64,000 bases of DNA from Kribbella rubisoli (GTDB lineage: Bacteria; Actinomycetota; Actinomycetes; Propionibacteriales; Kribbellaceae), in the NCBI RefSeq assembly GCF_004217145.1, contig NZ_SHKR01000013.1, positions 558,001 to 622,000 of the forward strand, read 5' to 3'. The first letter of the stretch is position 1, and every line of letters begins with the position of its first letter. A program made the translations under genes and the position numbers. Below the pieces are notes generated by a model that was not told the DNA's origin, searched no databases, and saw only the letters and a program-made list of their open reading frames with translations. Below are positions 25,989 to 34,875 of the stretch, in pieces.

Positions 25989-27974
25989 GTGCCGGAGGCT
26001 TATGACCCGCTGACCGATCCTGCACCGGCGCATGATGTGCGCGCGGTGTTGCGGATCCGCGCGTTCCGGCGGCTGTGGATCGCGTTCGGGCTGTCGAGTC
26101 TGGGCGACTGGATCGGGTTGCTGGCGTTGACCGCGATGGCGAAGTCGTTCGCCGGCGACAACTACCAGGCGGCGAACTTCGCGATCGGCGGCGTGCTGTT
26201 CCTCCGCGTGCTGCCCGCGCTGGTGATGGGTCCCGTGGCCGGCTGGATCGCGGACCGGCTGGATCGGCGCTGGACGATGATCCTCGGCGACCTGATCCGG
26301 GCGGCGTTCTTCGTCACGATCCCGATCATCGGCACGCTGACCTGGCTGCTGGTCGCAACCGTGCTGATCGAGATCGTCAGCCTGATCTGGGGTCCCGCCA
26401 AGGACGCCTCGGTGCCGAACCTGATTCCACGGCACCGGCTCGAAGCGGCCAACCAGATCAGCCTGATCACGACGTACGGCACGGCTCTTCCCGCCGCGGT
26501 GATCTTCACCGCGATCACGCTGGTCACGCGCTGGGCCGGTGATTTCTCCATCGATCTTGCGGTGTACGTGAACGCCGCGACGTTCGCTGTCTCGGCGTTC
26601 GCGATCGTGTCGGTCGCCGAGATCGGCCGCGCGGTGCATGATCACGAGGACCATCCGACGCTGTGGCGGACCATGGTCGAGGGCTGGTCCTACGTCACCG
26701 GCACGCCGGTGGTCCGCGGTCTCGTGGTCGGTATCTCAGGCGCATTCGCGGCCGGTGCGGTCGTGATCGGATTGGGTCGCACGTACGTCGAGGATCTCGG
26801 TGCCGGCGATCCTGGGTACGGCGTGTTGTTCGGTGCTGTCTTCGGTGGTCTCGCGTTGGGGATGGGGTTCGCGCCGCGGATCTTCTCCGGGCTGTCGCGG
26901 CGACGGTTGTTCGCGGCTGGGTTGGTCGGGTCGGGCATCTGCCTGGCCGGGCTGGCGTTGATCCAGCAGATCGAGATCGCCACGATGATCGCGATTCTGC
27001 TCGGGTTCTGCGCCGGTGGATCGTGGGTTTCCGGCTACACCTTGCTCGGCCTCGAAGTGCCGGATGCCGTTCGCGGGCGGACGTTCGCGTTCGTGCAGTC
27101 CGCAGTACGCACGGTGCTTGCGGTCACGTTGGCGATCGCGCCGTTCGCGGCCGGTGCGATCGGCCGGCATACGTGGACGATCCGCGGCCATTCGGCGACG
27201 TACAACGGTGCTTCGATGACGATGCTCGCGGCCGCGATCCTGGCCGGGGTGATCGGCCTGCTCGCCTGGCGGCAGATGGACGACCGTCCGGGTGTCCCGT
27301 TCTGGCGCGACGTACGGCGGAGTTTCGGCAAGACACGTGGTGACTACCCGACGACGGGGCTGTTCATCGCGATCGAGGGCGGCGACGGGGCCGGCAAGTC
27401 GACGCAGTCCGCGCTGCTCGTGAAATGGCTTGAGGAGCAGGGGCAACAGGTCTTGCTGACTCGCGAGCCGGGCGCGACCGAGCTCGGCAAGACGCTGCGG
27501 CAGATCGTTCTCGACCCGGCGACCGGCGACATCTCGCACCGCACGGAGGCGCTGCTGTACGCCGCCGACAAGGCCGAGCATGTCGACTCCGTGATCAAGC
27601 CTGCTTTGAAGGCAGGAGCCGTCGTGATCACCGATCGGTACGTCGACTCGGCGCTGGCATACCAGGGCTCCGGGCGTGATCTGGATGTGTCCGACGTCGA
27701 GCGGGTGAACCGCTGGGCCACCGACGACCTCCGGCCGAACCTCACGATCCTGCTCGATCTGCCGCCGAAGCGCGGTCTCGGCCGATTCGAGGAGCGGGAC
27801 CGGATCGAGGCCCAGTCCGACGAGTTCCACGAGCGGGTGCGGCACGCGTTCCTCGAGCTGGCGGCCGCGGAGCCGCAGTACTACCTGGTCATCGACGCGT
27901 CCCAGGACCGCGAGGACATCGCCAAACAGATCCGCGCCCGTCTCCAGCCGATTCTCCCCAAGGTGGGCCTATGA
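25989..27974 (+). CDS. tmk: MFS transporter-thymidylate kinase fusion
   Basis: This 661-residue protein has two parts. Residues 1-440 form an MFS-type membrane domain of about 11-12 helices, with DWIGLLAL, GPVAGWIADRLDRR and GPAKDASVPNLIP, like enterobactin-exporter-type MFS proteins. Residues 455-661 are thymidylate kinase, which phosphorylates dTMP to dTDP. They show P-loop GGDGAGKS at 464-471, DRYVDSALAYQG for the DR(Y/H/F) motif, and LID residues in RFEERDRIE. Such fusions are known in actinobacteria such as Streptomyces. The role of the membrane part is unknown; it may tether the kinase. The GTG 25989 start is supported by TAGTCT six bases upstream. The order topA...tmk-holB is conserved in the phylum. 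Confidence 0.93.
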   Translation: MPEAYDPLTDPAPAHDVRAVLRIRAFRRLWIAFGLSSLGDWIGLLALTAMAKSFAGDNYQAANFAIGGVLFLRVLPALVMGPVAGWIADRLDRRWTMILGDLIRAAFFVTIPIIGTLTWLLVATVLIEIVSLIWGPAKDASVPNLIPRHRLEAANQISLITTYGTALPAAVIFTAITLVTRWAGDFSIDLAVYVNAATFAVSAFAIVSVAEIGRAVHDHEDHPTLWRTMVEGWSYVTGTPVVRGLVVGISGAFAAGAVVIGLGRTYVEDLGAGDPGYGVLFGAVFGGLALGMGFAPRIFSGLSRRRLFAAGLVGSGICLAGLALIQQIEIATMIAILLGFCAGGSWVSGYTLLGLEVPDAVRGRTFAFVQSAVRTVLAVTLAIAPFAAGAIGRHTWTIRGHSATYNGASMTMLAAAILAGVIGLLAWRQMDDRPGVPFWRDVRRSFGKTRGDYPTTGLFIAIEGGDGAGKSTQSALLVKWLEEQGQQVLLTREPGATELGKTLRQIVLDPATGDISHRTEALLYAADKAEHVDSVIKPALKAGAVVITDRYVDSALAYQGSGRDLDVSDVERVNRWATDDLRPNLTILLDLPPKRGLGRFEERDRIEAQSDEFHERVRHAFLELAAAEPQYYLVIDASQDREDIAKQIRARLQPILPKVGL

Positions 27975-28009
27975 CAGTACTGATGCCGCGACTCCGTCGC
28001 GGCGGGTCA

Positions 28010-28090
28010 TGGGGCTGTGACTCCCGGCCTTCCCTCGTCGCTCTGGTCGCTTCGCTCCCGCCGCTCCTCAGTCCAGGCCGGGAGGCCCCA
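28010..28090. promoter_or_regulatory. Stem-loop sequestering the holB ribosome site
   Basis: Arms tggggc (28010-28015) plus ctcccggcct (28021-28030) pair with aggccgggag (28075-28084) plus gcccca (28085-28090), 16 bp with a five-base bulge. The right arm contains the ggagg ribosome site and the A of the holB ATG. The loop is rich in cgctc repeats. A small hairpin ccgcga/tcgcgg precedes it at 27986-28002. It may control holB translation or be a REP-like element. Confidence 0.5.
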
Positions 28091-29298
28091 TGACCGTGTG
28101 GGACGACCTGGTCGGACAGGACCCGGCAGTCGCCGTACTGCGGAAGGCTGTCGACGGCGCCGCCGGCGTGCTGCGTGGAGAACGTGGTGCTGCGGTCGCC
28201 GGCATGACGCATGCCTGGCTGATCACCGGGCCGCCGGGATCGGGCCGGTCGAACGCGGGCCGAGCGTTCGCGGCCGCGTTGCAGTGCGCCAACCAAGGCT
28301 GCGGCGAGTGCAACGACTGCCGTACTACGCTCAGCGGCGCGCACCCCGACGTGTCGTTGATCCGCACCGAGCTGTTGTCGATCCGGGTCAGCGAGGTCCG
28401 CGAACTGGTCCGCCGCGCCGCGATGAGCCCGACGCAGGGCCGCTGGCAGGTGATGGTGATCGAGGACGCGGACCGCCTGACCGAGCAGGCCGCGGACGCT
28501 TTGCTGAAGAGCATCGAGGAGCCGGCGCCGCGGACCGTCTGGGTGCTGTGCGCGCCGACGGTCGAGGATGTCGTACCGACGATTCGTTCACGTTGCCGCC
28601 TGCTGGTGCTGCGTACGCCGCCGGTCGCCGCGGTCGCGGAGATGCTGAGCCGCAAGCTCGAGGTGGATCAGGATCTGGCCTGGTTCGCCGCGCGGGCCGC
28701 GCAGGGGCATATCGGCCGGGCGCGGGCGCTGGCTCGCGACGAAGAGGTCCGCGAGCGGCGGAACAAGGTGCTCGAGGTGCCGTTCGCGTTGCGTGACCTC
28801 GGTGCGTGCCTGAAGGCGGCGCAGCAGCTGGTCAACGCGGCCAAGGTCGAGGCGAAGGCCAGCGCCGAGAAGGTCGACGAGAAGGAGCGGGCCGCGCTCG
28901 AGCAGGCGCTGGGCGTCGGGACGAAGGGCGCCAAACCGCGCGAGGCGAACGCCGCGCTGAAGGAGCTCGAGGACCAGCAGAAGGCTCGCGCCAAACGCTG
29001 GGAACGCGATGTGCTCGACCGATCACTCGTGGATCTGATGGCGTTGTACCGCGACGTGCTGGTCGTGCAGACCCGATCCGGTAGCGAGCTGATCAACGCA
29101 GAGTTGCATCGGAACATCGAGCAGCTCGCGGCGCGGACGACACCGGAGCAGACGGTGCGCCGGATCGACGCGATCGGGATGTGCCGCGAAGCGATCGAGG
29201 CGAACGTCGCGCCGCTGGTCGCGCTGGAAGCGATGACGGTCTCGTTGTTCGAGGGACGCAGCGACGGGTTCACGATCCCGCGCCGGGTACTGCGCTGA
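28090..29298 (+). CDS. holB: DNA polymerase III subunit delta' (clamp loader)
   Basis: This 402-residue AAA+ clamp-loader subunit helps load the beta clamp. The start MTVWDDLVGQ is typical. The P-loop reads GPPGSGRSN, with Arg in place of Lys as in non-hydrolysing delta' proteins. The zinc cluster is in CANQGCGECNDC. VIEDADRLTEQAADALLKSIEEP carries the Walker-B-like region, and SRCRLL the SRC arginine-finger motif. The C-terminal half is an actinobacterial helical extension with many charged residues (AKVEAKASAEKVDEKE). The gene follows tmk by 115 bp, the usual neighbour, and its ribosome site lies within a strong stem-loop. Confidence 0.95.
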   Translation: MTVWDDLVGQDPAVAVLRKAVDGAAGVLRGERGAAVAGMTHAWLITGPPGSGRSNAGRAFAAALQCANQGCGECNDCRTTLSGAHPDVSLIRTELLSIRVSEVRELVRRAAMSPTQGRWQVMVIEDADRLTEQAADALLKSIEEPAPRTVWVLCAPTVEDVVPTIRSRCRLLVLRTPPVAAVAEMLSRKLEVDQDLAWFAARAAQGHIGRARALARDEEVRERRNKVLEVPFALRDLGACLKAAQQLVNAAKVEAKASAEKVDEKERAALEQALGVGTKGAKPREANAALKELEDQQKARAKRWERDVLDRSLVDLMALYRDVLVVQTRSGSELINAELHRNIEQLAARTTPEQTVRRIDAIGMCREAIEANVAPLVALEAMTVSLFEGRSDGFTIPRRVLR

Positions 29299-29427
29299 GG
29301 CGTTGGTCACGTTCCGGGATGCACGTCCGATAACTGGGCGGATGGTGTAACACCGAGACCGGCGGGTCCGATGACTGGGTGTCCGGGTGAAGCAGATCGC
29401 TCGGCACTTTTCGCCGAACGGACACCG

Positions 29428-30096
29428 ATGAACCAGCCGCCCTCCGAGATCCAGCCTGCGCGGCAGCCGTTGCCGTCGGCTGAGTCATGGCTCGAGGGCG
29501 TCCCGACCCCGGCACAGCAGAAGCAGGACGGGTACGCCGTCGCGGCGCTCGCGACCAGCCTGCCCGGGATGGTGCCGATCGCCGTTGTGCTTGCCGGGAT
29601 CGCGTTGCGGCGGATCAAACGGTCCGGTGGCCGCGGGAAACGGCTCGCGTACGGCGCGTTGCTGGTCTCGCTGTGCTGGGTGATCGCGACGGCGGTCGCG
29701 GTGACGCTCAACCTGGTCGGCGAGCACCGGGCCGGGATCGGCCGGACGGTGTCGATCTCGCAGGTCGCCGTCGGCCGTTGTTTCGACGCGGACCTGGACG
29801 CCGATGCACTGAAGCTGGTGCGGATCGCGGACTGCGCCGCGCCGCACACCGGTGAGGCGTACGCGAAGGTGAGCGCGGCCCTGGCCGGGCTGTCCGTCGC
29901 AGAGACCGGGACGGTGGCGACGCAGCAGTGCGCGGGGGCGTTCGTCGAGTTCGTCGGGAAGCCGTACGAGCGGTCCGAGCTGGACATGTACTACGTCGTA
30001 CTGGAAAATCGTGACGTTGCTGACGGCAACGTCCTGTGTCTGGTCGGGATGCCGGGGACCAAGCTGACGGGTACGATGCGCGGATCACAGCGGTAA
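29428..30096 (+). CDS. Membrane protein with DUF4190 and septum-formation domain
   Basis: This 222-residue protein starts with a Pro-rich cytoplasmic stretch. A DUF4190-like pair of membrane segments follows (ATSLPGMVPIAVVLAGIAL and ALLVSLCWVIATAVAVTLNL). The extracytoplasmic domain of the septum-formation family has the paired-Cys pattern VGRCFDAD, RIADCAAPHTGE, QQCAGAF and NVLCLVGMPG. The family name comes from a weak link to division; the activity is unknown. ATG 29428 was preferred over ATG 29371 because the hydrophilic extension is unconserved. The next gene is a larger paralogue 27 bp downstream. Confidence 0.75.
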   Translation: MNQPPSEIQPARQPLPSAESWLEGVPTPAQQKQDGYAVAALATSLPGMVPIAVVLAGIALRRIKRSGGRGKRLAYGALLVSLCWVIATAVAVTLNLVGEHRAGIGRTVSISQVAVGRCFDADLDADALKLVRIADCAAPHTGEAYAKVSAALAGLSVAETGTVATQQCAGAFVEFVGKPYERSELDMYYVVLENRDVADGNVLCLVGMPGTKLTGTMRGSQR

Positions 30097-30123
30097 TGCC
30101 CGCGGGGGAGCAGTGGGGGTAGC

Positions 30124-31164
30124 GTGACTCAGCCACCGTACGAACCGGAACGTCCGCAGGACAGGCCGCACGACGCCACCCCGGACGCCACCCAGTCGTT
30201 CCCGACCCAGGACCCGACCCAGGTCTTCCCAACCCAGGACCCGACGCGGGCGTTTCCGACGTACGGGCGGCCGCAGCAGGCGCATTCTCAGCAGGCCGGT
30301 TCGTCGCCTTGGGTGGCTCCTGGGCAACCACAGCCCGCTCCAGGGCAGCCGCAGTACGGGCCGCCGGGGAGTTATGGGCAGCCTCCTTATGGGCCGCAGC
30401 CGCCGCAATCGCCGTACGGGCAGGGGTATGGGCCGGCGCAGTATCCGACCCAGTATCCAACGCAGTATCCGGCGCAGTACGGGCAGGCGCCGGCGCCGTA
30501 CGGGTATGGCTACGGCTACACGGGGTCGGGCGGGTCGAACGGGCTGGCGGCCGCGGCGCTGGCGACCGGGATCGGCGGGATCTTCATCGGCCTGTCCGCG
30601 CCGGTCGCGATCGGTCTCGGCATCGCCGCGCTCGTGCAGATCAAGCGCCGCCAGCAGGCCGGCAAGGGGATGGCGATCGCCGGGCTGGTGATCGGTTCGC
30701 TCGTGACGATCGGGTACGTCGTCCTGATCGGGTTCCTGATCGTGCTCGGCTCGACGTACGACGAGGGCTACGGATCGCCCGAACCGGTCTCGTCGTACTC
30801 CACCGGCCCGACGACCAGCGTCGACGACCTGGCCGTCGGCGAATGCTTCGACGACGGCAGCGAGGAGGCCGAGGTCGTTCGCCAACCGTGCACCCTCGCC
30901 CACGACGGCGAGGTCATCGCCGACGTCACCCTCCCCGAGGGCCCGTACCCGGGCGACAACGGCGTCGACAAAGCCGCCGACCGCGCCTGCAGCCCCAGGT
31001 TCACCAGCTACGTCGGCAAATCCCCCGACGACTCCGAGCTGGACCTCTCCTACTGGACCCCCACCCGTTCCATCTGGGAGGACGACGATCGCCTGGTCGT
31101 CTGCGCCATCTACGGCCCCGACCACGAAAAGCTAACCAGCACAGTAAAAGACAGCCACCGCTAG
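30124..31164 (+). CDS. Pro/Gln/Tyr-rich membrane protein with DUF4190 and septum-formation domain
   Basis: This 346-residue paralogue of the preceding protein has a long disordered cytoplasmic N-terminus. It carries direct repeats of the TQ(V/S)FPTQDPT type and many YG/PYG units up to residue 138. Two DUF4190 membrane segments follow (GLAAAALATGIGGIFIGL and IAGLVIGSLVTIGYVVLIGF). The outer domain shows VGECFDD, QPCTLAHDGEV and RACSPRF cysteines. The low-complexity N-terminus resembles actinobacterial proteins that cluster at the membrane. GTG 30124 was chosen with gggggt upstream. Its TAG stop abuts the TAG of the convergent gene inside ctagctag. Confidence 0.75.
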   Translation: MTQPPYEPERPQDRPHDATPDATQSFPTQDPTQVFPTQDPTRAFPTYGRPQQAHSQQAGSSPWVAPGQPQPAPGQPQYGPPGSYGQPPYGPQPPQSPYGQGYGPAQYPTQYPTQYPAQYGQAPAPYGYGYGYTGSGGSNGLAAAALATGIGGIFIGLSAPVAIGLGIAALVQIKRRQQAGKGMAIAGLVIGSLVTIGYVVLIGFLIVLGSTYDEGYGSPEPVSSYSTGPTTSVDDLAVGECFDDGSEEAEVVRQPCTLAHDGEVIADVTLPEGPYPGDNGVDKAADRACSPRFTSYVGKSPDDSELDLSYWTPTRSIWEDDDRLVVCAIYGPDHEKLTSTVKDSHR

Positions 31165-31728
31165 CTAGCGCCGGGCGCTGATGCCGCCGACCATCCACAG
31201 TCGGCCGCCGGTTGCGCACTCCCGGCCGGTCCAGGTGTTCTGGAACCTGTCCGCACCTCCGCCGCCGATGCTGATTCGTACGCCGGACCGCGCGACAACC
31301 TTGCCGATGGCGTCGAGGATCTCGAAAGATTGCGAGTCTCCGCGGACGGTGTACCCGCGGGGCCACACGAGAGTCACCTCGGACTGCCCCGCCTGCGCTC
31401 GAACACAGCCGTTCGCGTCGGCGGTCAGCGTGGCTACGAGGAGCGCCTCCATGCCACTGGGACCGGCGTAGTCGGACGTGACGATTCGAGGCGGGACGGC
31501 GGCGGCCGACGGCCCACTTGCTGTCGGCGGGTGTCCATCGCCTGGGTGGACGGCCCACGTAGTACCGGCGATGACCGCGGCGGCGACCAGCGCCGTACCG
31601 ACGACCGTGAGGCGTTGGCTGCGGGTGCGGCGGTGGCGGATGCGGTTGGCGACGGCGTCCTCGGCTAGGTCGACGGTGTTGCTGCCCTCGGCGGCTGTTG
31701 CGCGGAGTAGGTCTTGTAGGTCTGTCAT
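31165..31728 (-). CDS. Membrane protein, putative anti-sigma factor partner
   Basis: This 187-residue protein has an N-terminal cytoplasmic region of about 45 residues (MTDLQDLLRATAAEGSNTVD). One membrane span follows (LTVVGTALVAAAVIAGTTWAV), then an outer domain with two cysteines. It overlaps the stop of the sigma factor gene by four bases (ATGA), and this order and coupling are typical of sigma factor/anti-sigma pairs. No zinc-binding HxxxCxxC motif is visible, so its role as an anti-sigma factor is inferred only from position and topology. Confidence 0.65.
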   Translation of the reverse strand: MTDLQDLLRATAAEGSNTVDLAEDAVANRIRHRRTRSQRLTVVGTALVAAAVIAGTTWAVHPGDGHPPTASGPSAAAVPPRIVTSDYAGPSGMEALLVATLTADANGCVRAQAGQSEVTLVWPRGYTVRGDSQSFEILDAIGKVVARSGVRISIGGGGADRFQNTWTGRECATGGRLWMVGGISARR

Positions 31729-32222
31729 GGGGTGCTCTCCTCGGTGACGCCGAGTTGGGTGGCGAGCTTTGCTCTTGCATCGGCCAGGTGGCGTTTCACG
31801 GTGCCTTCGGCGCAGCCGAGCTCGCCTGCGATCTCGGTGACCGGCAGGTCTTCGTAGTAGCGCAGTACGACGCACGCGCGCTGCTTCGGTGACAGGGTCG
31901 CCAGCGCTCGCCGGACCTCGTCCGCCACCGCCAGCCGGTCGTCGTCGTGGTGCGGTACGTCAACCAGCAGGTGGCGGGTCGCGTTCCAGCGCCTGAGTCG
32001 CCGCCGGCTGTCGATGTACTGGTTGAGCATCGCGCGGCGTACGTACGCCTCGAGTTCGTTGACGTCCCCACCGATCCGCCGCCGGCTGAACACCCGCGTG
32101 AGCGCTTCCTGGACGAGGTCGCCGGCTGTACTCGCGTCGCCGGTCAGCAGATACGCATAGCTCCGAAGCGCACCACCCCGCGAAGCCAGCAATGCCCGGA
32201 ACGCAGGCTCCCAGTCAGCCAC
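31725..32222 (-). CDS. SigE-family ECF RNA polymerase sigma factor
   Basis: This 165-residue sigma factor has region 2 (LRSYAYLLTGDASTAGDLVQEALTRVF, split across helices) and region 4 (LSPKQRACVVLRYYEDLPVTEIA, then CAEGTVKRHLADARAKL). That is the layout of the SigE-like ECF group common in actinobacteria. GTG 32222 was chosen because gagagggg lies 8 bases upstream and similarity begins at ADWEPAFR; an upstream in-frame start would add an unlike tail. It is cotranscribed and coupled with a membrane protein that may hold it inactive. Its promoter region faces the RicT-like gene. Confidence 0.9.
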   Translation of the reverse strand: MADWEPAFRALLASRGGALRSYAYLLTGDASTAGDLVQEALTRVFSRRRIGGDVNELEAYVRRAMLNQYIDSRRRLRRWNATRHLLVDVPHHDDDRLAVADEVRRALATLSPKQRACVVLRYYEDLPVTEIAGELGCAEGTVKRHLADARAKLATQLGVTEESTP

Positions 32223-32296
32223 CTCACCACCCCTCTCACCCACCCAGACGAACAACGGGCCCGCGACGTTGGGGGTCCACCTGAACAATCTGCAAG

Positions 32297-32302
32297 TACT
32301 CT
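32297..32302 (+). promoter_or_regulatory. Probable -10 box (TACTCT) for the leaderless RicT-like gene
   Basis: TACTCT fits TANNNT and ends exactly six bases before GTG 32309, with no ribosome site between them. It lies in the short divergent region with the sigma factor gene. Confidence 0.5.
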
Positions 32303-32308
32303 GACGGC

Positions 32309-33337
32309 GTGGGCATGGTTATGGCGGTGTCGTTCGAGCGGTACGGGCGGCTTTATTACCTGGATCCGGGTGAGTTTCGGCCCCGGGTGGGGGAGAAAGT
32401 GCTCGTGCCTACTGACGACGGGCCCGAGGTGGCTGAGTGCGTGTGGGCGCCGCAGTACGTCACCGAGGAGGTTGGCGGGCTGCCGCTGTGTGAGGGCATC
32501 GCCAGCGCGAAGGATCTGGATCGCGACGAGCAGAACCGGCAGCGGCGGGCTGACGCGCGGGTGATCGCGAAGCGGACGATCCGGCAGCACGATCTGCCGA
32601 TGAAGGTGGTCGGGATCGATTTCGTCGACCGGCGGCCGGATGTCGATCAGCTGGTGATCGTGTACTTCTCGGCCCCGCACCGGGTGGATTTCCGCGAACT
32701 CGTGCGGGACCTGGCGCGGGCGCTCAGGGCCCGCATCGAGCTCCGGCAGGTCGGCGCCCGCGACGAGGCGCGGTTGCAGGGCGGGATCGGGCCGTGCGGG
32801 CGGGACCTGTGCTGCGCGACGTTCCTGAAGGATTTCGAGCCGGTCAGCGTCCGGATGGCGAAGGACCAGGACCTCCCGCTGAACCCGCTCAAGATCTCGG
32901 GCGCGTGCGGCCGGCTGATGTGCTGCCTGAAGTACGAGCACCCGCTCTACCAGGAGTTCAACGCGAAGGCCCCGGCTCTCGGGACCGCGGTGGAGACCCC
33001 CGCGGGTGATGGAGTGGTGGTCGGGCACAACGTGCCGAGCGACACCGTGGTCGTCCGGCTGGCGGCGTCGGGCCGGCGCTGCGCCTGCAGTCGCGCGGAC
33101 GTGTGCTCGCCGCGGCAGCAGTACGAGGCGTCCGGTACGACGACCCCGGACGCCGCCCCGATCGAACCAGTCGGTACGCCGGACGTCACGCCTGCAGCCG
33201 ACGCCGTACCAGCATCAAATGCCGAACCCGCAGCACCAGCCGCGCCGGAAGAAGAGACCCGCGAGGAGCGGCGGGTTCGGAAACCGCGCCGGCGCCGCCG
33301 CCTGCACCATGACGACGAGGGAGAAACCGCGCAGTGA
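32309..33337 (+). CDS. PSP1-domain protein, RicT/YaaT-like
   Basis: This 342-residue protein contains the PSP1 domain, with VVGIDFVDRRPDVDQLVIVYFSAP and HRVDFRELVRDLA. It also has the cysteine motifs CGRDLCCATFL and CGRLMCCLKYEHPLY, which in Bacillus RicT bind an iron-sulfur cluster in the RicAFT complex affecting RNA maturation. In Bacillus the gene sits beside holB, and here it lies 3 kb after holB, so the neighbourhood is partly conserved. No RicA or RicF gene is seen. The C-terminal 90 residues are Pro/Ala/Glu-rich and end in basic clusters (KPRRRRRLH). The last four bases overlap the next start (GTGA). Confidence 0.88.
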   Translation: MGMVMAVSFERYGRLYYLDPGEFRPRVGEKVLVPTDDGPEVAECVWAPQYVTEEVGGLPLCEGIASAKDLDRDEQNRQRRADARVIAKRTIRQHDLPMKVVGIDFVDRRPDVDQLVIVYFSAPHRVDFRELVRDLARALRARIELRQVGARDEARLQGGIGPCGRDLCCATFLKDFEPVSVRMAKDQDLPLNPLKISGACGRLMCCLKYEHPLYQEFNAKAPALGTAVETPAGDGVVVGHNVPSDTVVVRLAASGRRCACSRADVCSPRQQYEASGTTTPDAAPIEPVGTPDVTPAADAVPASNAEPAAPAAPEEETREERRVRKPRRRRRLHHDDEGETAQ

Positions 33338-34875
33338 GATTCCGCAGGTCGACCGTACTGGTGGCAGCTCTTGCGGTCCTGGCGAGCGGATGTGGAGTGG
33401 CCAGTCGCGCCCAGAACGCAGGCAGCGGCACCGAGGTGCCCGGCATCGGCAGCAACCCGCCGAGCGCACCTGTGGGACCGATCCCGGCCGGGCTGGAGAA
33501 GTTCTACCAGCAGAAGCCGGACTGGGAACGCTGCGGCTCCAACCAGCAGTGCGCGACCATCCTCGTCCCGCTCGACTACACCAAGCCGGCCGGCCAGACG
33601 ATCGAGCTGCGGGCCCGGAAGGTGCTGGCGCGGGACCGCGGCGGTCGGCTCGGCACGCTGTTCATCAACCCGGGCGGTCCGGGTGCGTCCGGGCAGGAGT
33701 TCGCCGGGCAGGCGCGGCTGGTGTTCGGATCGTCGCTGCTGCGGAAGTTCGACATCATCGGCTGGGACCCGCGGGGCGTAGGGGAGTCCACGCCGGTCAA
33801 GTGCCTGGACACCGAGCAGTTGGACACGATGATCGCCGCCGACGGCAGCCCGGACAACGCGGCCGAGATCGCGGACCTCGACAAGGAGGCGAAGACCTTC
33901 GCCGCCGCCTGTGAAGCACGTTCCGGTCGCCTGTTGCCGCATCTGTCGACCAAGGACGCCGCCCGCGACATCGACGTCCTGCGAGGCATCGTCGGCGACC
34001 CGCAGCTGTACTACATGGGGATGTCGTACGGCACGTACCTCGGAGCGACGTACGCCGAGCTGTTCCCGAAGAACGTCGGCCGGATGGTGCTGGACGGTGC
34101 GGTCGACCCGTCGATCACCAACGAGCAGATGGGGATCGCGCAGGCGAAGGGCTTCGACAAAGCGCTGGACGCGTTCGCGGAGGACTGCGCACAGCGGTCC
34201 TGCAAGCTCGGCAGCAGCAAGACCGAGGTGCTCGCGAAGGTCGACCAGCTGATCAAGGACAGCGACGCGAACCCGCTGCCCGGAGACGGGAACCGCAAGG
34301 TCACGCAGGCCCTGGTCATCCTCGGCCTGATCTACCCGCTGTACCTGAAGGACTTCTGGCCGCGCCTCGAGGACGCCGTCGCCGACGGGCTCGCGGGGAA
34401 CGGCGGCCGCCTGCTCGCGCTCGCCGACGAGTACACCGACCGTCAGCAGAGCGGGTACGCCGACAACTCGAACGAGGTCAATATCGCGATCAACTGCCTC
34501 GATCACCCCGACTTCACCTCGATCGCGCAGATCGAGGCGAACCTGCCGGCGTACAAGACGGCGTCACCGCGGTTCGGCGAGTTCCTCGCCTGGTCGTCGG
34601 TGTCCTGCGCGAACTGGCCGGTGAAGCCGGTCAACCAGCCGCACAAGATCAAGGCGGCCGGCGCGAAGCCGATCATGGTCGTCGGTACGACGCGTGACCC
34701 GGCCACGCCGTACGAGTGGGCCGTCAGCCTGGCGCACCAGCTGGAAAGCGGTGTCCTGGTCACGCGCGACGGCGACGGGCACACGGCGTACCTCTCGGGG
34801 AACGCGTGTGTGAAGAACGTCGTCGAGAGCTACCTGGTGCAGGGCAACACCCCGGCCACCGACATCAAGTGTTAG
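33334..34875 (+). CDS. Lipoprotein alpha/beta-hydrolase, S33 tripeptidyl-aminopeptidase-like
   Basis: This 513-residue exported hydrolase has a lipoprotein signal: a basic start MRFRRS, a hydrophobic core and lipobox LASGC. The alpha/beta-hydrolase fold shows FINPGGPGASG for the oxyanion region. The nucleophile elbow GMSYGTYLG has Ser231. A C-terminal TAP-like domain supplies VGTTRDPATPYEWA (Asp) and GDGHTAY (His). Cys pairs in the cap suggest disulfides outside the cell. Family members release tripeptides or cleave esters; the exact substrate is unknown. Its GTG start overlaps the RicT-like stop in GTGA with agggaga upstream, so the genes are coupled. The gene converges on the next one with a four-base overlap. 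Confidence 0.9.
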   Translation: MRFRRSTVLVAALAVLASGCGVASRAQNAGSGTEVPGIGSNPPSAPVGPIPAGLEKFYQQKPDWERCGSNQQCATILVPLDYTKPAGQTIELRARKVLARDRGGRLGTLFINPGGPGASGQEFAGQARLVFGSSLLRKFDIIGWDPRGVGESTPVKCLDTEQLDTMIAADGSPDNAAEIADLDKEAKTFAAACEARSGRLLPHLSTKDAARDIDVLRGIVGDPQLYYMGMSYGTYLGATYAELFPKNVGRMVLDGAVDPSITNEQMGIAQAKGFDKALDAFAEDCAQRSCKLGSSKTEVLAKVDQLIKDSDANPLPGDGNRKVTQALVILGLIYPLYLKDFWPRLEDAVADGLAGNGGRLLALADEYTDRQQSGYADNSNEVNIAINCLDHPDFTSIAQIEANLPAYKTASPRFGEFLAWSSVSCANWPVKPVNQPHKIKAAGAKPIMVVGTTRDPATPYEWAVSLAHQLESGVLVTRDGDGHTAYLSGNACVKNVVESYLVQGNTPATDIKC

